Assembly: GCF_023715745.1 (NCBI RefSeq)
Contig: NZ_JAMBOV010000005.1
Location: forward strand, 1 to 64,000
Length of the DNA stretch: 64,000 nucleotides
DNA from: Microbacterium oleivorans
Lineage (GTDB): Bacteria; Actinomycetota; Actinomycetes; Actinomycetales; Microbacteriaceae
Direction: 5' to 3'
In this document: piece by piece, positions 54,155 through 63,184 of the stretch
Layout of the letters: every line of letters begins with the position of its first letter
Position numbering within the stretch: the first letter of the stretch is position 1
Program-made: the position numbers and the translations under genes
Notes under the pieces: generated by a model
What the model was told of the DNA's origin: nothing
What the model saw: the letters and a program-made list of their open reading frames with translations, nothing else
Database searches by the model: none

Positions 54155-55144
54155 ATGCCGCATCCGTTCATCGTCGTTCCGCGTGACAGCTCGGCCCCCG
54201 CTGAGCCGCGGCCGGTGCCGAGGCATCCCGTCGTCGCGCCGCTGCGCCGATGGCTCGCGGACCCCGACGTGACGGACGTGTTCGTCAACGGCACGCAGGG
54301 ACTCTACGTCGACCGTGGCGCAGGGACGGAGCGTGTGCCGACGTGGAGCCTCGACGACGCGGCGGTCCGCGAGCTCGCCGTCGGGCTCATCGCGCTGGGC
54401 GGGCGCCACCTCGATGATGCGACGCCGTGCGCGGACGTGCGGTGGGAGCACGGGGTGCGCGTGCACGCCGTCCTCCCGCCGATCGCGTGCACGGGGGCCA
54501 CCATCTCGATCCGCCTGCCGGGCACCGGGATGGCGGACCTCGATGAGCTCGGTCGACGCGGCACCTTCGACGCGGCGACGGGTTCCCGACTCGAGAGACT
54601 CGTCGACGAACGCACGAACATCCTCGTGACCGGAGCCACCGGCGCCGGGAAGACGACCCTGCTCGCTGCCCTGCTCGGCCGGGTGCCGGTGTCGGAGCGG
54701 ATCATCACGATCGAGGACGTGGCGGAGCTCCGCATCGCCCACCCGCATCACGTGCGCCTGGAGGCGCGGCAGGCGAATCTCGAGGGTGTCGGAGCGATCC
54801 CGCTCGGTCGTCTGCTGCGGGAGGCCCTGCGGATGCGGCCCGATCGCCTCGTCGTGGGGGAGTGTCGCGGCGAAGAGATACGCGAGCTGCTGACCGCGCT
54901 CAACACAGGTCACGACGGAGGTGCGGGAACCGTCCACGCCAGCGGGGTCGGCGACGTCCCCGCGCGTCTCGAGGCCCTCGGCGCGCTTGCCGGCATGGAC
55001 GATCGCGCGCTCGCCCGGCAGACCGCCAGCGCGATCGGCGCCGTCGTGCACATCGAACGCGGATCCGACGGTGTGCGCCGCGTGAGCGGGATCGCCCGTC
55101 CCGTCGCCCGCGGCGACCGGCTGGGCATGGAGGAGCTGCCGTGA
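54155..55144 (+). CDS. tadA: TadA-type pilus/secretion ATPase
   Basis: A 329-residue type II/IV secretion ATPase. An N-terminal PLRRWLADPDVTDVFVNGTQGLYVDRG domain precedes Walker A TGATGAGKTTLLAALL (about 160-168), the Asp box EDVAELRIAHPHHVRLEAR, Walker B RMRPDRLVVGECRGEE and the His box GHDGGAGTVHA. It powers assembly of Flp-type pili. It begins a tight operon with TadB/C, pilin-like and TadE-like genes. A TAGCGT box (54142-54147) seven bases before the ATG suggests a leaderless mRNA. Confidence 0.92.
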   Translation: MPHPFIVVPRDSSAPAEPRPVPRHPVVAPLRRWLADPDVTDVFVNGTQGLYVDRGAGTERVPTWSLDDAAVRELAVGLIALGGRHLDDATPCADVRWEHGVRVHAVLPPIACTGATISIRLPGTGMADLDELGRRGTFDAATGSRLERLVDERTNILVTGATGAGKTTLLAALLGRVPVSERIITIEDVAELRIAHPHHVRLEARQANLEGVGAIPLGRLLREALRMRPDRLVVGECRGEEIRELLTALNTGHDGGAGTVHASGVGDVPARLEALGALAGMDDRALARQTASAIGAVVHIERGSDGVRRVSGIARPVARGDRLGMEELP

Positions 55145-56028
55145 GACGCGGGAGAGGGGCGGATGCCGCGCCCGATGCCGCATCGGTCGCGGCGGTCGTC
55201 CAACGCCTCGCCGTCCTGCTGCAGGCGGGTATCGCGCCGACGGCGGCGTGGCGGCACCTCGCGGTGACCGGCGATCCGACCGCCGCGGCGGTGTGCGCGC
55301 GGCTCGATGCGGGGGAGACCCCGGCGTCCGCTCTCACCGACCGGGGGGAGGCGTGGCGGCAGATCGCGGTCGCGTGGCAGGTGGCGACCATCGTCGGCGC
55401 ACCGTTGGCGGTGAGTCTGCGCGGATTGGCTGAGGCGCTGCGCGACGCCCATCAGGCGCGGGACGACGTGCGCACCGCACTCGCCGAGCCCCAGACGACG
55501 GCTCGCCTGATCGCGTGGCTGCCTCTCGTGGCACTGGGGCTCGGGGCGGCGCTCGGTTTCGACCCGTTCACGGCCCTCGCCACGCCTGCCGGCGCGGTGT
55601 GCCTCGTGGCGGGCGGAGCGTTGATGCTCCTCACGCACCGGTGGACCCGCGCGCTGGTGGCCCGGGCGCAGCCCGGCGACGACATCCCGGGACTCGACGC
55701 CGAGGTCATCGCCATCGCACTGTCGGGCGGAGTGTCGATCCCGCGGGCGACCGAAGTCGTCACGGCGACGTCGGGCATCGCTCCCTCCGCCGAGACCGAG
55801 ACGGTGCTCGCGCTGTCCCGCTCCGCCGGTGCCCCCGCCGTCGAGTTGCTGCGGGCGGATGCCGCGGCCCGCCGTCAGGCGGCGCGGACGGATGGGCGAC
55901 TGCGTGCCGCCACGCTCTCGGGACGGCTGCTGCTGCCGCTGGGGGTCTGCACCCTCCCGGCGTTCCTGCTGCTCGGTGTCGGACCGATGCTGCTGTCCGT
56001 CCTGACGACGACCCCGCTCACCCTGTGA
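55141..56028 (+). CDS. TadB/TadC-like type II secretion F platform protein
   Basis: A 295-residue inner-membrane platform protein. The first half (RLAVLLQAGIAPTAAWRHLA...RGLAEALRDAHQARDDVRTALAEP) plus a membrane pair at about 125-175 matches TadB. The second half (LDAEVIAIALSGGVSIPRATEVV...AATLSGRLLLPLGVCTLPAFLLLGVGPMLLSVL) looks like a TadC domain, so the gene may be a TadB-TadC fusion. The GTG start lies in a GTGA overlap with the tadA stop. Confidence 0.82.
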   Translation: MRRGRGADAAPDAASVAAVVQRLAVLLQAGIAPTAAWRHLAVTGDPTAAAVCARLDAGETPASALTDRGEAWRQIAVAWQVATIVGAPLAVSLRGLAEALRDAHQARDDVRTALAEPQTTARLIAWLPLVALGLGAALGFDPFTALATPAGAVCLVAGGALMLLTHRWTRALVARAQPGDDIPGLDAEVIAIALSGGVSIPRATEVVTATSGIAPSAETETVLALSRSAGAPAVELLRADAAARRQAARTDGRLRAATLSGRLLLPLGVCTLPAFLLLGVGPMLLSVLTTTPLTL

Positions 56029-56071
56029 GCGTCCAGACGTGCCCACACCACCACACCCATCGGAGGAGACC

Positions 56072-56275
56072 ATGACACCCCACGACCTGCCCACCCTGAC
56101 CCGCCGCCGCGCGGCGGAACTGTTCGCCGACGAGACCGGTGCGGCGACCGCCGAGTACGCCATCGCGACGATGGCGGCGGTCGCCTTCGCCGGCCTGCTC
56201 GTCATCATCATGCGCTCGGACGAGGTGCGCGGCATCCTCACCGACCTCGTGCGGCGCGCGCTGACCGTCTCATGA
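56072..56275 (+). CDS. DUF4244 pilin-like protein
   Basis: A 67-residue Flp-pilin-like protein of the DUF4244 type: a short charged N-terminus, then ETGAATAEYAIATMAAVAFAGLLVIIM, which contains the TAEYA(I/V) signature before a single membrane helix, and a short C-terminal tail. It is the likely major subunit of the tad fibre. It has the best ribosome binding site of the cluster, GGAGGAG three bases before ATG, consistent with high expression. Confidence 0.87.
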   Translation: MTPHDLPTLTRRRAAELFADETGAATAEYAIATMAAVAFAGLLVIIMRSDEVRGILTDLVRRALTVS

Positions 56276-56610
56276 GGCGGGACGAGCGGGGGTCTGTCGC
56301 GGCGGAGTTCGCCGTGACGGTCCCCGCCGTCGTCCTCGTCATCGTTGTGGCCGTCTCCGCTCTCTCGGTCGGCGGCCGGCAGGTGCGACTCGAACATGCG
56401 GCCGCGCAGGCGGCACGCCTGGCGGCCCGCGAAGAGCCCGCCGAGCGCGTCGTCGCGGCAGCGCGTGGGTTGGCCTCCGGATCTCAGGTGCGCAGCCGCC
56501 GCGACGGGGACCTCGTGTGCGTCGACCTGACCGCGCCGGCAGGCGTTCCGCTGCCGCTGCCCGCCCTGCGCGCGACCTCCTGCGCGCTGCCTGCCCCGGA
56601 GGCCGACTGA
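56272..56610 (+). CDS. TadE-like minor pilin
   Basis: A 112-residue TadE-family protein: DERGSVAAEFAVTVPAVVLVIVVAVSALSVGGRQVRLEHAAAQAARLAAR contains the G-x-x-x-x-E(F) pseudopilin-like N-terminus and one membrane helix, then a small extracytoplasmic domain with two Cys (VCVDL and SCALP). It starts in an ATGA overlap with the DUF4244 gene and ends in a TGATG overlap with the next gene. Confidence 0.85.
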   Translation: MRRDERGSVAAEFAVTVPAVVLVIVVAVSALSVGGRQVRLEHAAAQAARLAAREEPAERVVAAARGLASGSQVRSRRDGDLVCVDLTAPAGVPLPLPALRATSCALPAPEAD

Positions 56611-56936
56611 TGGCGGGTTCCGCGACGACCATCGGAGTCGTGGCCGTCACGGCGACACTCGCGGTCGGGTTCCTCGCGGCCGGCGGCGCTGCGACGGCCG
56701 CTGCGCGCGCGGCCGGGGCCGCGGACGCGGCGGCTCTCGCGGCCGCCGACACGGCCTCGGGACTGGTCCCCGGCGAGCCGTGCGCCCGGGCGACGGATGT
56801 CGCCTCCCGCGCGGGGGCGACGGTCTCCGCGTGTCGCATCGACGGGCTCATCGTCACCGTCGAGGTCTCGATCGCCGTCGGCCCTCTGGACGCGCGGGCG
56901 CGCGCCCGCGCGGGGCCCCCGCCGGACGACGAGTGA
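56610..56936 (+). CDS. Rv3654c-type TadE-like secreted/membrane protein
   Basis: A 108-residue protein with an N-terminal membrane segment (TTIGVVAVTATLAVGFLAAGGAATAAARAAGAADAAALAAADTAS in part) and a short domain with two Cys. The layout matches the helicase/secretion-neighbourhood TadE-like family (Rv3654c in M. tuberculosis), a conserved last member of actinobacterial tad clusters. Probably a minor pilus component or secreted factor. Coupled to the TadE gene by TGATG overlap. Confidence 0.78.
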   Translation: MAGSATTIGVVAVTATLAVGFLAAGGAATAAARAAGAADAAALAAADTASGLVPGEPCARATDVASRAGATVSACRIDGLIVTVEVSIAVGPLDARARARAGPPPDDE

Positions 56937-56968
56937 CGTGCCGCCGCTCGATCGTTCTCAGCGCCCTC

Positions 56969-56990
56969 TTGACAAGGCGGTGTGTATGGT
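56969..56990 (+). promoter_or_regulatory. Possible topA promoter elements
   Basis: A consensus TTGACA lies at 56969-56974 and TATGGT at 56985-56990, but only ten bases separate them. Either may belong to a promoter whose other half is weak. They lie between the tad operon and topA. Confidence 0.3.
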
Positions 56991-57013
56991 GTGCAACGAA
57001 GAAAGGACGCCAC

Positions 57014-59677
57014 GTGGCACAGGGCAAGAAGCTCGTCATCGTCGAGTCGCCGACGAAGATGCGCTCGATCCAGGGATACCTGGGTGACGGATACGAGGTC
57101 ATGAGTTCGGTCGGGCACATCCGCGACCTCGCCGACAAGAAGGACATCCCGGCGGATCTGAAGAAGACCTCCGTCGGCAAGTACTCCATCGACATCGAGA
57201 ACGACTTCACACCTCTCTATGTGGAGAGCGAGCGCGGTAAGAAGACGGTCACCGAGCTCAAGCGAGCCCTGAAGAACGCCGACGAGCTCCTGCTCGCCAC
57301 CGATGAGGACCGCGAGGGCGAAGCCATCGCGTGGCACCTGCTCGAGACCCTCAAGCCCAAGGTCCCCGTCAAGCGGATGGTCTTCCACGAGATCACGAAG
57401 GACGCCATCCAGGCTGCGGTGAAGAACACCCGTGAACTCGACCACGCCCTCGTCGACGCGCAGGAGACCCGGCGCATCCTCGACCGTCTTTACGGCTGGG
57501 ACGTCTCGGACGTCACCCGGCGCAAGGTCGGTCAGGGCACGAGCGCGGGGCGTGTGCAGTCCGCAGCGACCCGCATGGTCGTGGAGCGTGAGCGCGAGCG
57601 CATGGCGTTCGTCTCCGCGTCCTACTGGGACGTCGACTCCACCGCGGTCAAGGGTGCCGATGCCTTCGCGATCCGCCTCGCTCGACTCGACGGGGCGCCA
57701 CTGGCTCGCGGTACGGACTTCGACGACACCGGCGCGCTGAAGAAGGCCGTCGTCGTCCTCAGCGAGGAGCAGGCGCGCGACCTGGCGGCTGCGCTCGAGG
57801 CGTCGGGCGCGGCATCCGTCGTCAGTGTCGAGGCCAAGCCCGGCACACGCAGCCCCAAGCCCCCGTTCACGACGTCGACCCTCCAGCAGGAGGCTGGTCG
57901 CAAGCTCTCGATGAGCGCCAAGCACGCCATGGGCGTCGCGCAGCGGCTCTACGAGAAGGGCTACATCACCTACATGCGCACCGACTCGACCGCGCTGTCG
58001 GCGCAGGCGGTCACGGCGGCGCGCACGCAGGCGGTCGCGCTGTACGGCGACAAGGCCGTCCCCGCCAACCCCCGCAGCTACCGCAACAACGCGAAGAACG
58101 CGCAGGAGGCGCACGAGGCGATCCGTCCCTCGGGCGAGCACTTCCGCACGCCCAAGGAGGTCACCTCCGGCCTCGATCGCGATGAGCTGCGCCTCTACGA
58201 GCTGATCTGGATGCGCACCGTCGCGAGCCAGATGGCCGACGCCAAGTACGAGACCACGACCGTCACGATCGACGCGGATGCCGCCGGTCGCACCGCGACC
58301 TTCACCGCGTCCGGCACCGTCTACACCTTCAAGGGCTTCCTCGACGCGTACGAGGAGGGGCGCGACGAGAAGCGCCACGACAACGACCGCACCGACGACC
58401 AGTCGCTGCCCGCGCTCGCGGTCGGTGACGCCCTCCGGCTCACCGACGTGGAGCCGAAGGGGCACGCCACGAGCCCCAAGCCCCGCTACACCGAGGCGTC
58501 GCTCGTCAAAGCGCTCGAGGAGCGCGGCATCGGCCGTCCGTCGACCTTCGCCAGCATCATCGACGTCATCCTCGACCGCGGCTACGTGTCCAAGCGGGGC
58601 CAGGCGCTCGTCCCGAGCTGGCTCGCCTTCAGCATCGTGCGTCTGCTCGAAGAGCACTTCGCCGACCTCGTCGACTACGACTTCACCGCCGCCCTCGAGG
58701 ACGATCTCGACGCCATCGCGCGCGGCGAGCAGAACCGGGCCGCCTGGCTGCGCGAGTTCTACTTCGGGTCTCAGGACCACGTGGGCCTGCGCAACATCGT
58801 CGACAACCTCGGCGACATCGACGCCCGCGAGATCAACTCGACCAGGATCGGCGACGTCGCGGTGCTCCGCTTCGGCCGGTACGGTCCCTACCTCGAGGTC
58901 CCCGGCGATGACCCCGAGGCGCCGCGCCGGATCAACGTGCCCGACGACCTCGCGCCCGACGAGCTCACGCCGGAGAAGGCGCGCGAGCTGATCGACGCTC
59001 CGGTCGGCGGCGACCGCGTGCTCGGCCAGAATCCCGAGAACGGCCGCGACGTCGTGATCAAGGACGGTCGCTTCGGTCCTTACCTCGAAGAAGTGCTGCC
59101 CGAGGAGGACGCACCGGCCGAGGAGGTCAAGCCCAAGCGCGGCGCGAAGAAGGCCCCGGCACCCAAGCCCAAGCGCGCGTCGCTGTTCAAGAGCATGTCG
59201 CCCGAGACGATCGACCTCGAGACCGCGCTGAAGCTCCTGTCGCTGCCGCGCGAAGTCGGTGTCGACCCCGAGTCCGGCGCCGTCATCACGGCGCAGAACG
59301 GCCCCTACGGTCCCTACATCAAGAAGGGCACCGATTCGCGCAGCATCGCGAGCGAGGACATGATCTTCGACATCACCCTCGAGCAGGCGCTCGAGATCTA
59401 CTCGCAGCCGAAGTACGCGAACCGCGCCGCGACCTCGCTCAAGGAGTTCGAGGCCGATCCGGTCAGCGGCAAGCCGATCCGGATCAAGGACGGCCGCTTC
59501 GGCGCGTACGTCACCGACGGCACGACGAATGTGACGATCCCGCGGGGGCAGACGCCCGACGACATCACCTTCGAGGTCGCCGTGCAGATGCTCGCGGACA
59601 AGCGGGCCAAGGGGCCGGCGCCCAAGCGCACCACACGCAAGCCCGCGGCGCGCAAGCCGGCGGCGAAGAAGAAGTGA
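57014..59677 (+). CDS. topA: DNA topoisomerase I
   Basis: An 887-residue type IA topoisomerase that relaxes negative supercoils. The Toprim domain is KKLVIVESPTKMRSIQGYLG...LATDEDREGEAIAWHLL, and the catalytic Tyr is in GYITYMRTDSTALS. The usual zinc fingers are absent; instead the C-terminus has repeated FGxY-type topoisomerase C-terminal motifs (RFGPYLE, NGPYGPYIKKG, RFGAYVTDG) and ends in a Lys/Ala/Pro-rich basic tail, as in other actinobacteria. GTG start with GAAAGGA six bases upstream. tmk overlaps its stop. Confidence 0.96.
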   Translation: MAQGKKLVIVESPTKMRSIQGYLGDGYEVMSSVGHIRDLADKKDIPADLKKTSVGKYSIDIENDFTPLYVESERGKKTVTELKRALKNADELLLATDEDREGEAIAWHLLETLKPKVPVKRMVFHEITKDAIQAAVKNTRELDHALVDAQETRRILDRLYGWDVSDVTRRKVGQGTSAGRVQSAATRMVVERERERMAFVSASYWDVDSTAVKGADAFAIRLARLDGAPLARGTDFDDTGALKKAVVVLSEEQARDLAAALEASGAASVVSVEAKPGTRSPKPPFTTSTLQQEAGRKLSMSAKHAMGVAQRLYEKGYITYMRTDSTALSAQAVTAARTQAVALYGDKAVPANPRSYRNNAKNAQEAHEAIRPSGEHFRTPKEVTSGLDRDELRLYELIWMRTVASQMADAKYETTTVTIDADAAGRTATFTASGTVYTFKGFLDAYEEGRDEKRHDNDRTDDQSLPALAVGDALRLTDVEPKGHATSPKPRYTEASLVKALEERGIGRPSTFASIIDVILDRGYVSKRGQALVPSWLAFSIVRLLEEHFADLVDYDFTAALEDDLDAIARGEQNRAAWLREFYFGSQDHVGLRNIVDNLGDIDAREINSTRIGDVAVLRFGRYGPYLEVPGDDPEAPRRINVPDDLAPDELTPEKARELIDAPVGGDRVLGQNPENGRDVVIKDGRFGPYLEEVLPEEDAPAEEVKPKRGAKKAPAPKPKRASLFKSMSPETIDLETALKLLSLPREVGVDPESGAVITAQNGPYGPYIKKGTDSRSIASEDMIFDITLEQALEIYSQPKYANRAATSLKEFEADPVSGKPIRIKDGRFGAYVTDGTTNVTIPRGQTPDDITFEVAVQMLADKRAKGPAPKRTTRKPAARKPAAKKK

Positions 59678-60297
59678 CCTCCGGGCTCTGGATCACCCTC
59701 GAAGGCGGTGACGGCTCGGGCAAGACGACGCAGGCGGCGCTCCTGGAGCAGTGGCTCCAGGAGCAGGGCCGTCGGGTCGTGCGCACGCGCGAGCCCGGCG
59801 GCACGGAGGTGGGCGTCCTGATCCGGGACATCGTCCTCCATCACCGCGGCGACATCGCCCCGCGCGCCGAGGCGCTGCTGTACGCGGCCGACCGTGCGCA
59901 TCACGTCGCCACGCTCGTCCGCCCCGCGATCGCCCGCGGCGACGTCGTCATCCAGGATCGCTACCTCGACAGCTCGGTCGCCTACCAGGGTGCCGGGCGG
60001 GTGCTCGACGGCGACCAGATCCGCGACCTCTCGCTGTGGGCGACCGAGGATGCCCTCCCGGACGTCACCGTGCTGCTGGACGTCGATCCGGCGACCGCCC
60101 GCGAGCGGCTGGATGCGGCCGACAAGCCGTTCGACCGGCTCGAGGCCGAGAAGAGCGCGTTCCATGAGAGGGTGCGGACCGCATTCCTCATGCTGGCGGA
60201 TGCCGAGCCCCAGCGCTTCCTCGTCGTCGACGCGACCCAGCCCGTCGAGGTGATCGCCGAGGCGATCCGTGCGCGCGTGGCGCAGCGGCTGTCCTGA
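59674..60297 (+). CDS. tmk: Thymidylate kinase
   Basis: A 207-residue dTMP kinase making dTDP for DNA synthesis. P-loop EGGDGSGKTTQ at residues 10-20, REPGGTEVG, the DR(Y/F)LDSSVAYQGAGR block, and the lid DAADKPFDRLEAEKSAFHERV. The GTG start lies in a GTGA overlap with the topA stop. holB follows 30 bases later, forming the topA-tmk-holB group. Confidence 0.96.
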   Translation: MTSGLWITLEGGDGSGKTTQAALLEQWLQEQGRRVVRTREPGGTEVGVLIRDIVLHHRGDIAPRAEALLYAADRAHHVATLVRPAIARGDVVIQDRYLDSSVAYQGAGRVLDGDQIRDLSLWATEDALPDVTVLLDVDPATARERLDAADKPFDRLEAEKSAFHERVRTAFLMLADAEPQRFLVVDATQPVEVIAEAIRARVAQRLS

Positions 60298-60327
60298 CCG
60301 TCGCCCGCACCTCGTAGGCTGAACGGC

Positions 60328-61479
60328 ATGACCGCCACCACCGACACGCTCCCCTGGGGCGAGGTCTGGGGGCAGGACGACGCCGTTGCGCAGCTGCGCG
60401 CCGCGGCATCCGATCCGGCTCAGCTGGCGCACGCATGGCTCATCACCGGCCCTCCCGGGTCGGGGCGGTCGACCCTCGCGTACGCCTTCGCTGCGGCGCT
60501 CATCGCCGAGCCGGGCGACGAGAACGCCATGCGCCAGGTCATGGCGCGGACGCATCCCGACCTCGCCGCGCTTCGGACGGAGGGTGTCATCATCTCGATC
60601 AAGGAGGCGCGCTCCCTCGTGGAGCGCTCGTACTTCTCGCCGTCGCTCGGTCGCTACCGGGTCATGGTGATGGAGGACGCCGATCGCATGGTCGAGCGCA
60701 CGAGCAACGTCCTCCTCAAGGCGCTCGAGGAGCCGCCGGAGCAGACCGTGTGGATCCTCTGCGCGCCCAGCGACGCCGATCTGCTCCCGACCATCCGCTC
60801 GCGGGTGCGCATCCTCCGACTCCGCGAGCCGGACGTCGCCGACGTCGCGCGTCTCATTGTTCAGCGCACGGGTGTCGATGAGGCCGTGGCCGAGCAGTCC
60901 GCGCGGCTCGCGCAGCGCCACATCGGCATGGCGCAGCGATTGGCGACGGATGCCGCATCCCGTCAGCGCCGCGACCGCACGCTCCGCGCGGTCCTCGGTG
61001 TGCGCGGTGTCGGCGATGCGGTGGAGGTGGCGGCCACGATCGTGCAGTCCGCCACCGACGATGCCAAGGCGCTGACGGCGGAGCGCGACGAGAGCGAGCG
61101 CGAGGCCCTTCTGCGCACGCTCGGCGTCGCTCCCGGGGGAGCCGTCCCGCCCGCCGTGCGCAGCCAGGTCAGCGCCCTCGAGGACGAGCAGAAGCGGCGA
61201 GCGACCCGCAGCCTCCGGGACGGGATCGACCGCGTCCTGACCGACCTCGAGTCGCTGTATCGCGACACGCTCATGCGCCAGTTCGGCCGCGAGACCGATC
61301 TCATCAACCGCGAGCTCACAGCCGAGATCGACGCCCTCGCTGCGGCGTGGACGCCGCAGCACACCCTGACCGTTCTCGACGCCATCGCCCTCACGCGCAC
61401 CAACCTCCAGGGAAACGCGGCGCCCGCTCTCGCTCTGGAGAGCATGCTCATCACGGTGGCGACGGGGCGCACGGCGTGA
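60328..61479 (+). CDS. holB: DNA polymerase III subunit delta'
   Basis: A 383-residue clamp-loader subunit. It begins WGEVWGQDDAVAQLRAAASDP, has HAWLITGPPGSGRSTLAYAF where the Walker A Lys is Arg (R47), then VMEDADRMVERTSNVLLKALEEPPEQTVWILCA and the SRV arginine-finger stretch. Residues 56-75 lack the zinc-binding cysteines usual between the P-loop and the H-P-D motif (THPDLAAL is kept). An inactive nucleotide site is normal for delta'. ATG follows TAGGCT (60315-60320) by seven bases. The downstream peptidase gene starts within its stop. Confidence 0.92.
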   Translation: MTATTDTLPWGEVWGQDDAVAQLRAAASDPAQLAHAWLITGPPGSGRSTLAYAFAAALIAEPGDENAMRQVMARTHPDLAALRTEGVIISIKEARSLVERSYFSPSLGRYRVMVMEDADRMVERTSNVLLKALEEPPEQTVWILCAPSDADLLPTIRSRVRILRLREPDVADVARLIVQRTGVDEAVAEQSARLAQRHIGMAQRLATDAASRQRRDRTLRAVLGVRGVGDAVEVAATIVQSATDDAKALTAERDESEREALLRTLGVAPGGAVPPAVRSQVSALEDEQKRRATRSLRDGIDRVLTDLESLYRDTLMRQFGRETDLINRELTAEIDALAAAWTPQHTLTVLDAIALTRTNLQGNAAPALALESMLITVATGRTA

Positions 61480-63023
61480 TCCGCTCCGTTTCCCGGCGCG
61501 CGGCCGCGATCGTGGTGGCCGCAGGTCTCGCGGTGGCGATGCTCGCCGGGTGCGCCCCGAAGACGCCCGTCGCGCCCGATCGCACGCCCGTCGTCTCGGG
61601 AGCGCCCGCAGGCTTCGAGAACTACTACGGCCAGGACGTCGACTGGCAGGAATGCACCGGCTTCGACGACGGCGACTACTTCTGCGGCACCGTCACGGCT
61701 CCTCGCGACTGGACCGATCCGGACGGCGGCGATCTGGATCTCGCTCTCATCGTGCGCGTCGCCTCCGGCGGCGAGTCGAAGGGGTCGCTCTTCGTGAACC
61801 CCGGCGGGCCGGGCGCCAGCGGCGTCGACCTCGTCTTACAGTCGGCCGGTTTCGCCGTCGGCCAGGACCTGCTCGAGTCGTACGACGTCGTCGGATTCGA
61901 TCCGCGCGGGGTGGGGCGCTCGACGGCGGTGCGCTGCCTCGACGCCGCGGCGATGGACCGCTACCTCTTCGACATCCCCGCGGCGCCGCGGGGCACGCCC
62001 GAGCGGGCCGCCGAGCAGAGCCGGTCGGCGTCGGCGTTCGCCCGCGCCTGCGAGAAGAACAGCGGCGGCATCCTGCCCTTCGTCACCACCGAGAACGCGG
62101 CGCGCGACCTCGACCTCATGCGCGGCGTCCTGGGCGACGAGAAGCTCGCATATCTCGGCTACTCGTACGGGTCCTTCCTCGGCGCGTCGTACGCGGAACT
62201 CTTCCCGGAGAACGTCGGTCGGATCGTCCTCGACGGCGGGCTCGATCCGTCCATCCCCGGCGCGATCGTGGGGGCGCGCCAAGCGGCGGGCTTCCAGTCG
62301 GCGCTGGGCGCCTTCCTGACGTCGTGCCTCGAGGGATCCGACTGCCCGTTCACCGGTTCGCGCGACGACGCGCAGAGTCAGGTCGACGACGCGCTGGCCG
62401 CGGTGGACGCGTCGCCCCTCCCGGCTACCGACGGTCGGATGCTGGGTGCTGACGCCCTGGTGATGGGCATCGTCTCCGCGCTGTACAGCGAGGGATCGTG
62501 GTCGACGCTCTCGTCCGCTCTCACCGGCGTCCTCGAGGGCGACCCCGACGAGATGTTCGAGCTCGTCGATCGGTACTACAACCGCTACGACGGGGCCTAC
62601 CTCGACAACTCGACCGAGGCGTTCTCGGCCTACAACTGCATGGACTATCCGGCCGACTCCGCGGATGTCGAGGCGGAGGCGGAGGCAGCGGTCGCCCAGG
62701 ACGCCCCGACCTTCGCGCCCTATTGGAGCTCGGACGTCGACCTCTGCGACGAATGGCCCTACCCCCCCACGGGCACCCGGGACGAGATCCACGCCGACGG
62801 TGCGGCCCCCATCCTCGTGATCGGGACGACGAACGACCCCGCGACCCCGTACGAGTGGTCGGCGGCGCTGGCGGAGCAGCTGAGTTCCGGCATCCTGCTG
62901 ACGCGGGTGGGGGAGGGGCACACGGGCTTCAACAAGGGGAACGCCTGCATCGACGACACGGTGGTCGCGTATTTCGAGGACGGCGCCGTGCCCACGGGCG
63001 ACGTCCGGTGCGAGGCGGGATGA
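61476..63023 (+). CDS. Secreted lipoprotein alpha/beta hydrolase (tripeptidyl aminopeptidase-like)
   Basis: A 515-residue exported serine hydrolase. Signal peptide with lipobox MLAGC, then the S33-like core: oxyanion block NPGGPGASGVD, nucleophile elbow GYSYGSFLG, Asp in IGTTNDPATPYEWS and His in VGEGHTGFNKG, with the C-terminal TAP-like domain. Close relatives release tripeptides from peptide N-termini outside the cell. The GTG start lies in a GTGA overlap with holB, so it reads through from the replication genes, a common arrangement in actinobacteria. Confidence 0.9.
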   Translation: MIRSVSRRAAAIVVAAGLAVAMLAGCAPKTPVAPDRTPVVSGAPAGFENYYGQDVDWQECTGFDDGDYFCGTVTAPRDWTDPDGGDLDLALIVRVASGGESKGSLFVNPGGPGASGVDLVLQSAGFAVGQDLLESYDVVGFDPRGVGRSTAVRCLDAAAMDRYLFDIPAAPRGTPERAAEQSRSASAFARACEKNSGGILPFVTTENAARDLDLMRGVLGDEKLAYLGYSYGSFLGASYAELFPENVGRIVLDGGLDPSIPGAIVGARQAAGFQSALGAFLTSCLEGSDCPFTGSRDDAQSQVDDALAAVDASPLPATDGRMLGADALVMGIVSALYSEGSWSTLSSALTGVLEGDPDEMFELVDRYYNRYDGAYLDNSTEAFSAYNCMDYPADSADVEAEAEAAVAQDAPTFAPYWSSDVDLCDEWPYPPTGTRDEIHADGAAPILVIGTTNDPATPYEWSAALAEQLSSGILLTRVGEGHTGFNKGNACIDDTVVAYFEDGAVPTGDVRCEAG

Positions 63024-63055
63024 GGGCCGCGTTCGCACCATCCCCTCGGACCCTG

Positions 63056-63061
63056 TAGGAT
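63056..63061 (+). promoter_or_regulatory. -10 box TAGGAT of tRNA-Thr
   Basis: TAGGAT lies 30 bases before the tRNA and would give a short 5' leader with a small GC-rich hairpin, to be removed by RNase P. Confidence 0.45.
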
Positions 63062-63091
63062 CGATGATCGTGCAACGCGCGAGCGAAGCGC

Positions 63092-63167
63092 GCCACCTTA
63101 GCTCAGACGGCAGAGCGATTCACTCGTAATGAATAGGTCAAGGGTTCGATTCCCTTAGGTGGCTCCA
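63092..63167 (+). tRNA. tRNA-Thr(CGT)
   Basis: The acceptor stem pairs GCCACCT (63092-63098) with AGGTGGC (63157-63163), followed by T and encoded CCA. The anticodon stem ATTCA/TGAAT encloses CTCGTAA, with anticodon CGT at 63125-63127. GGTTCGATTCC is the T-loop. Confidence 0.96.
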
Positions 63168-63184
63168 GAACAGAGGACACACGG

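Noticed and set aside
56969..56990. A clear sigma-70 promoter for topA
   Set aside because: TTGACA is perfect but the only good -10-like hexamer is ten bases away, so the pair cannot be one standard promoter; it is kept only as a weak regulatory note.
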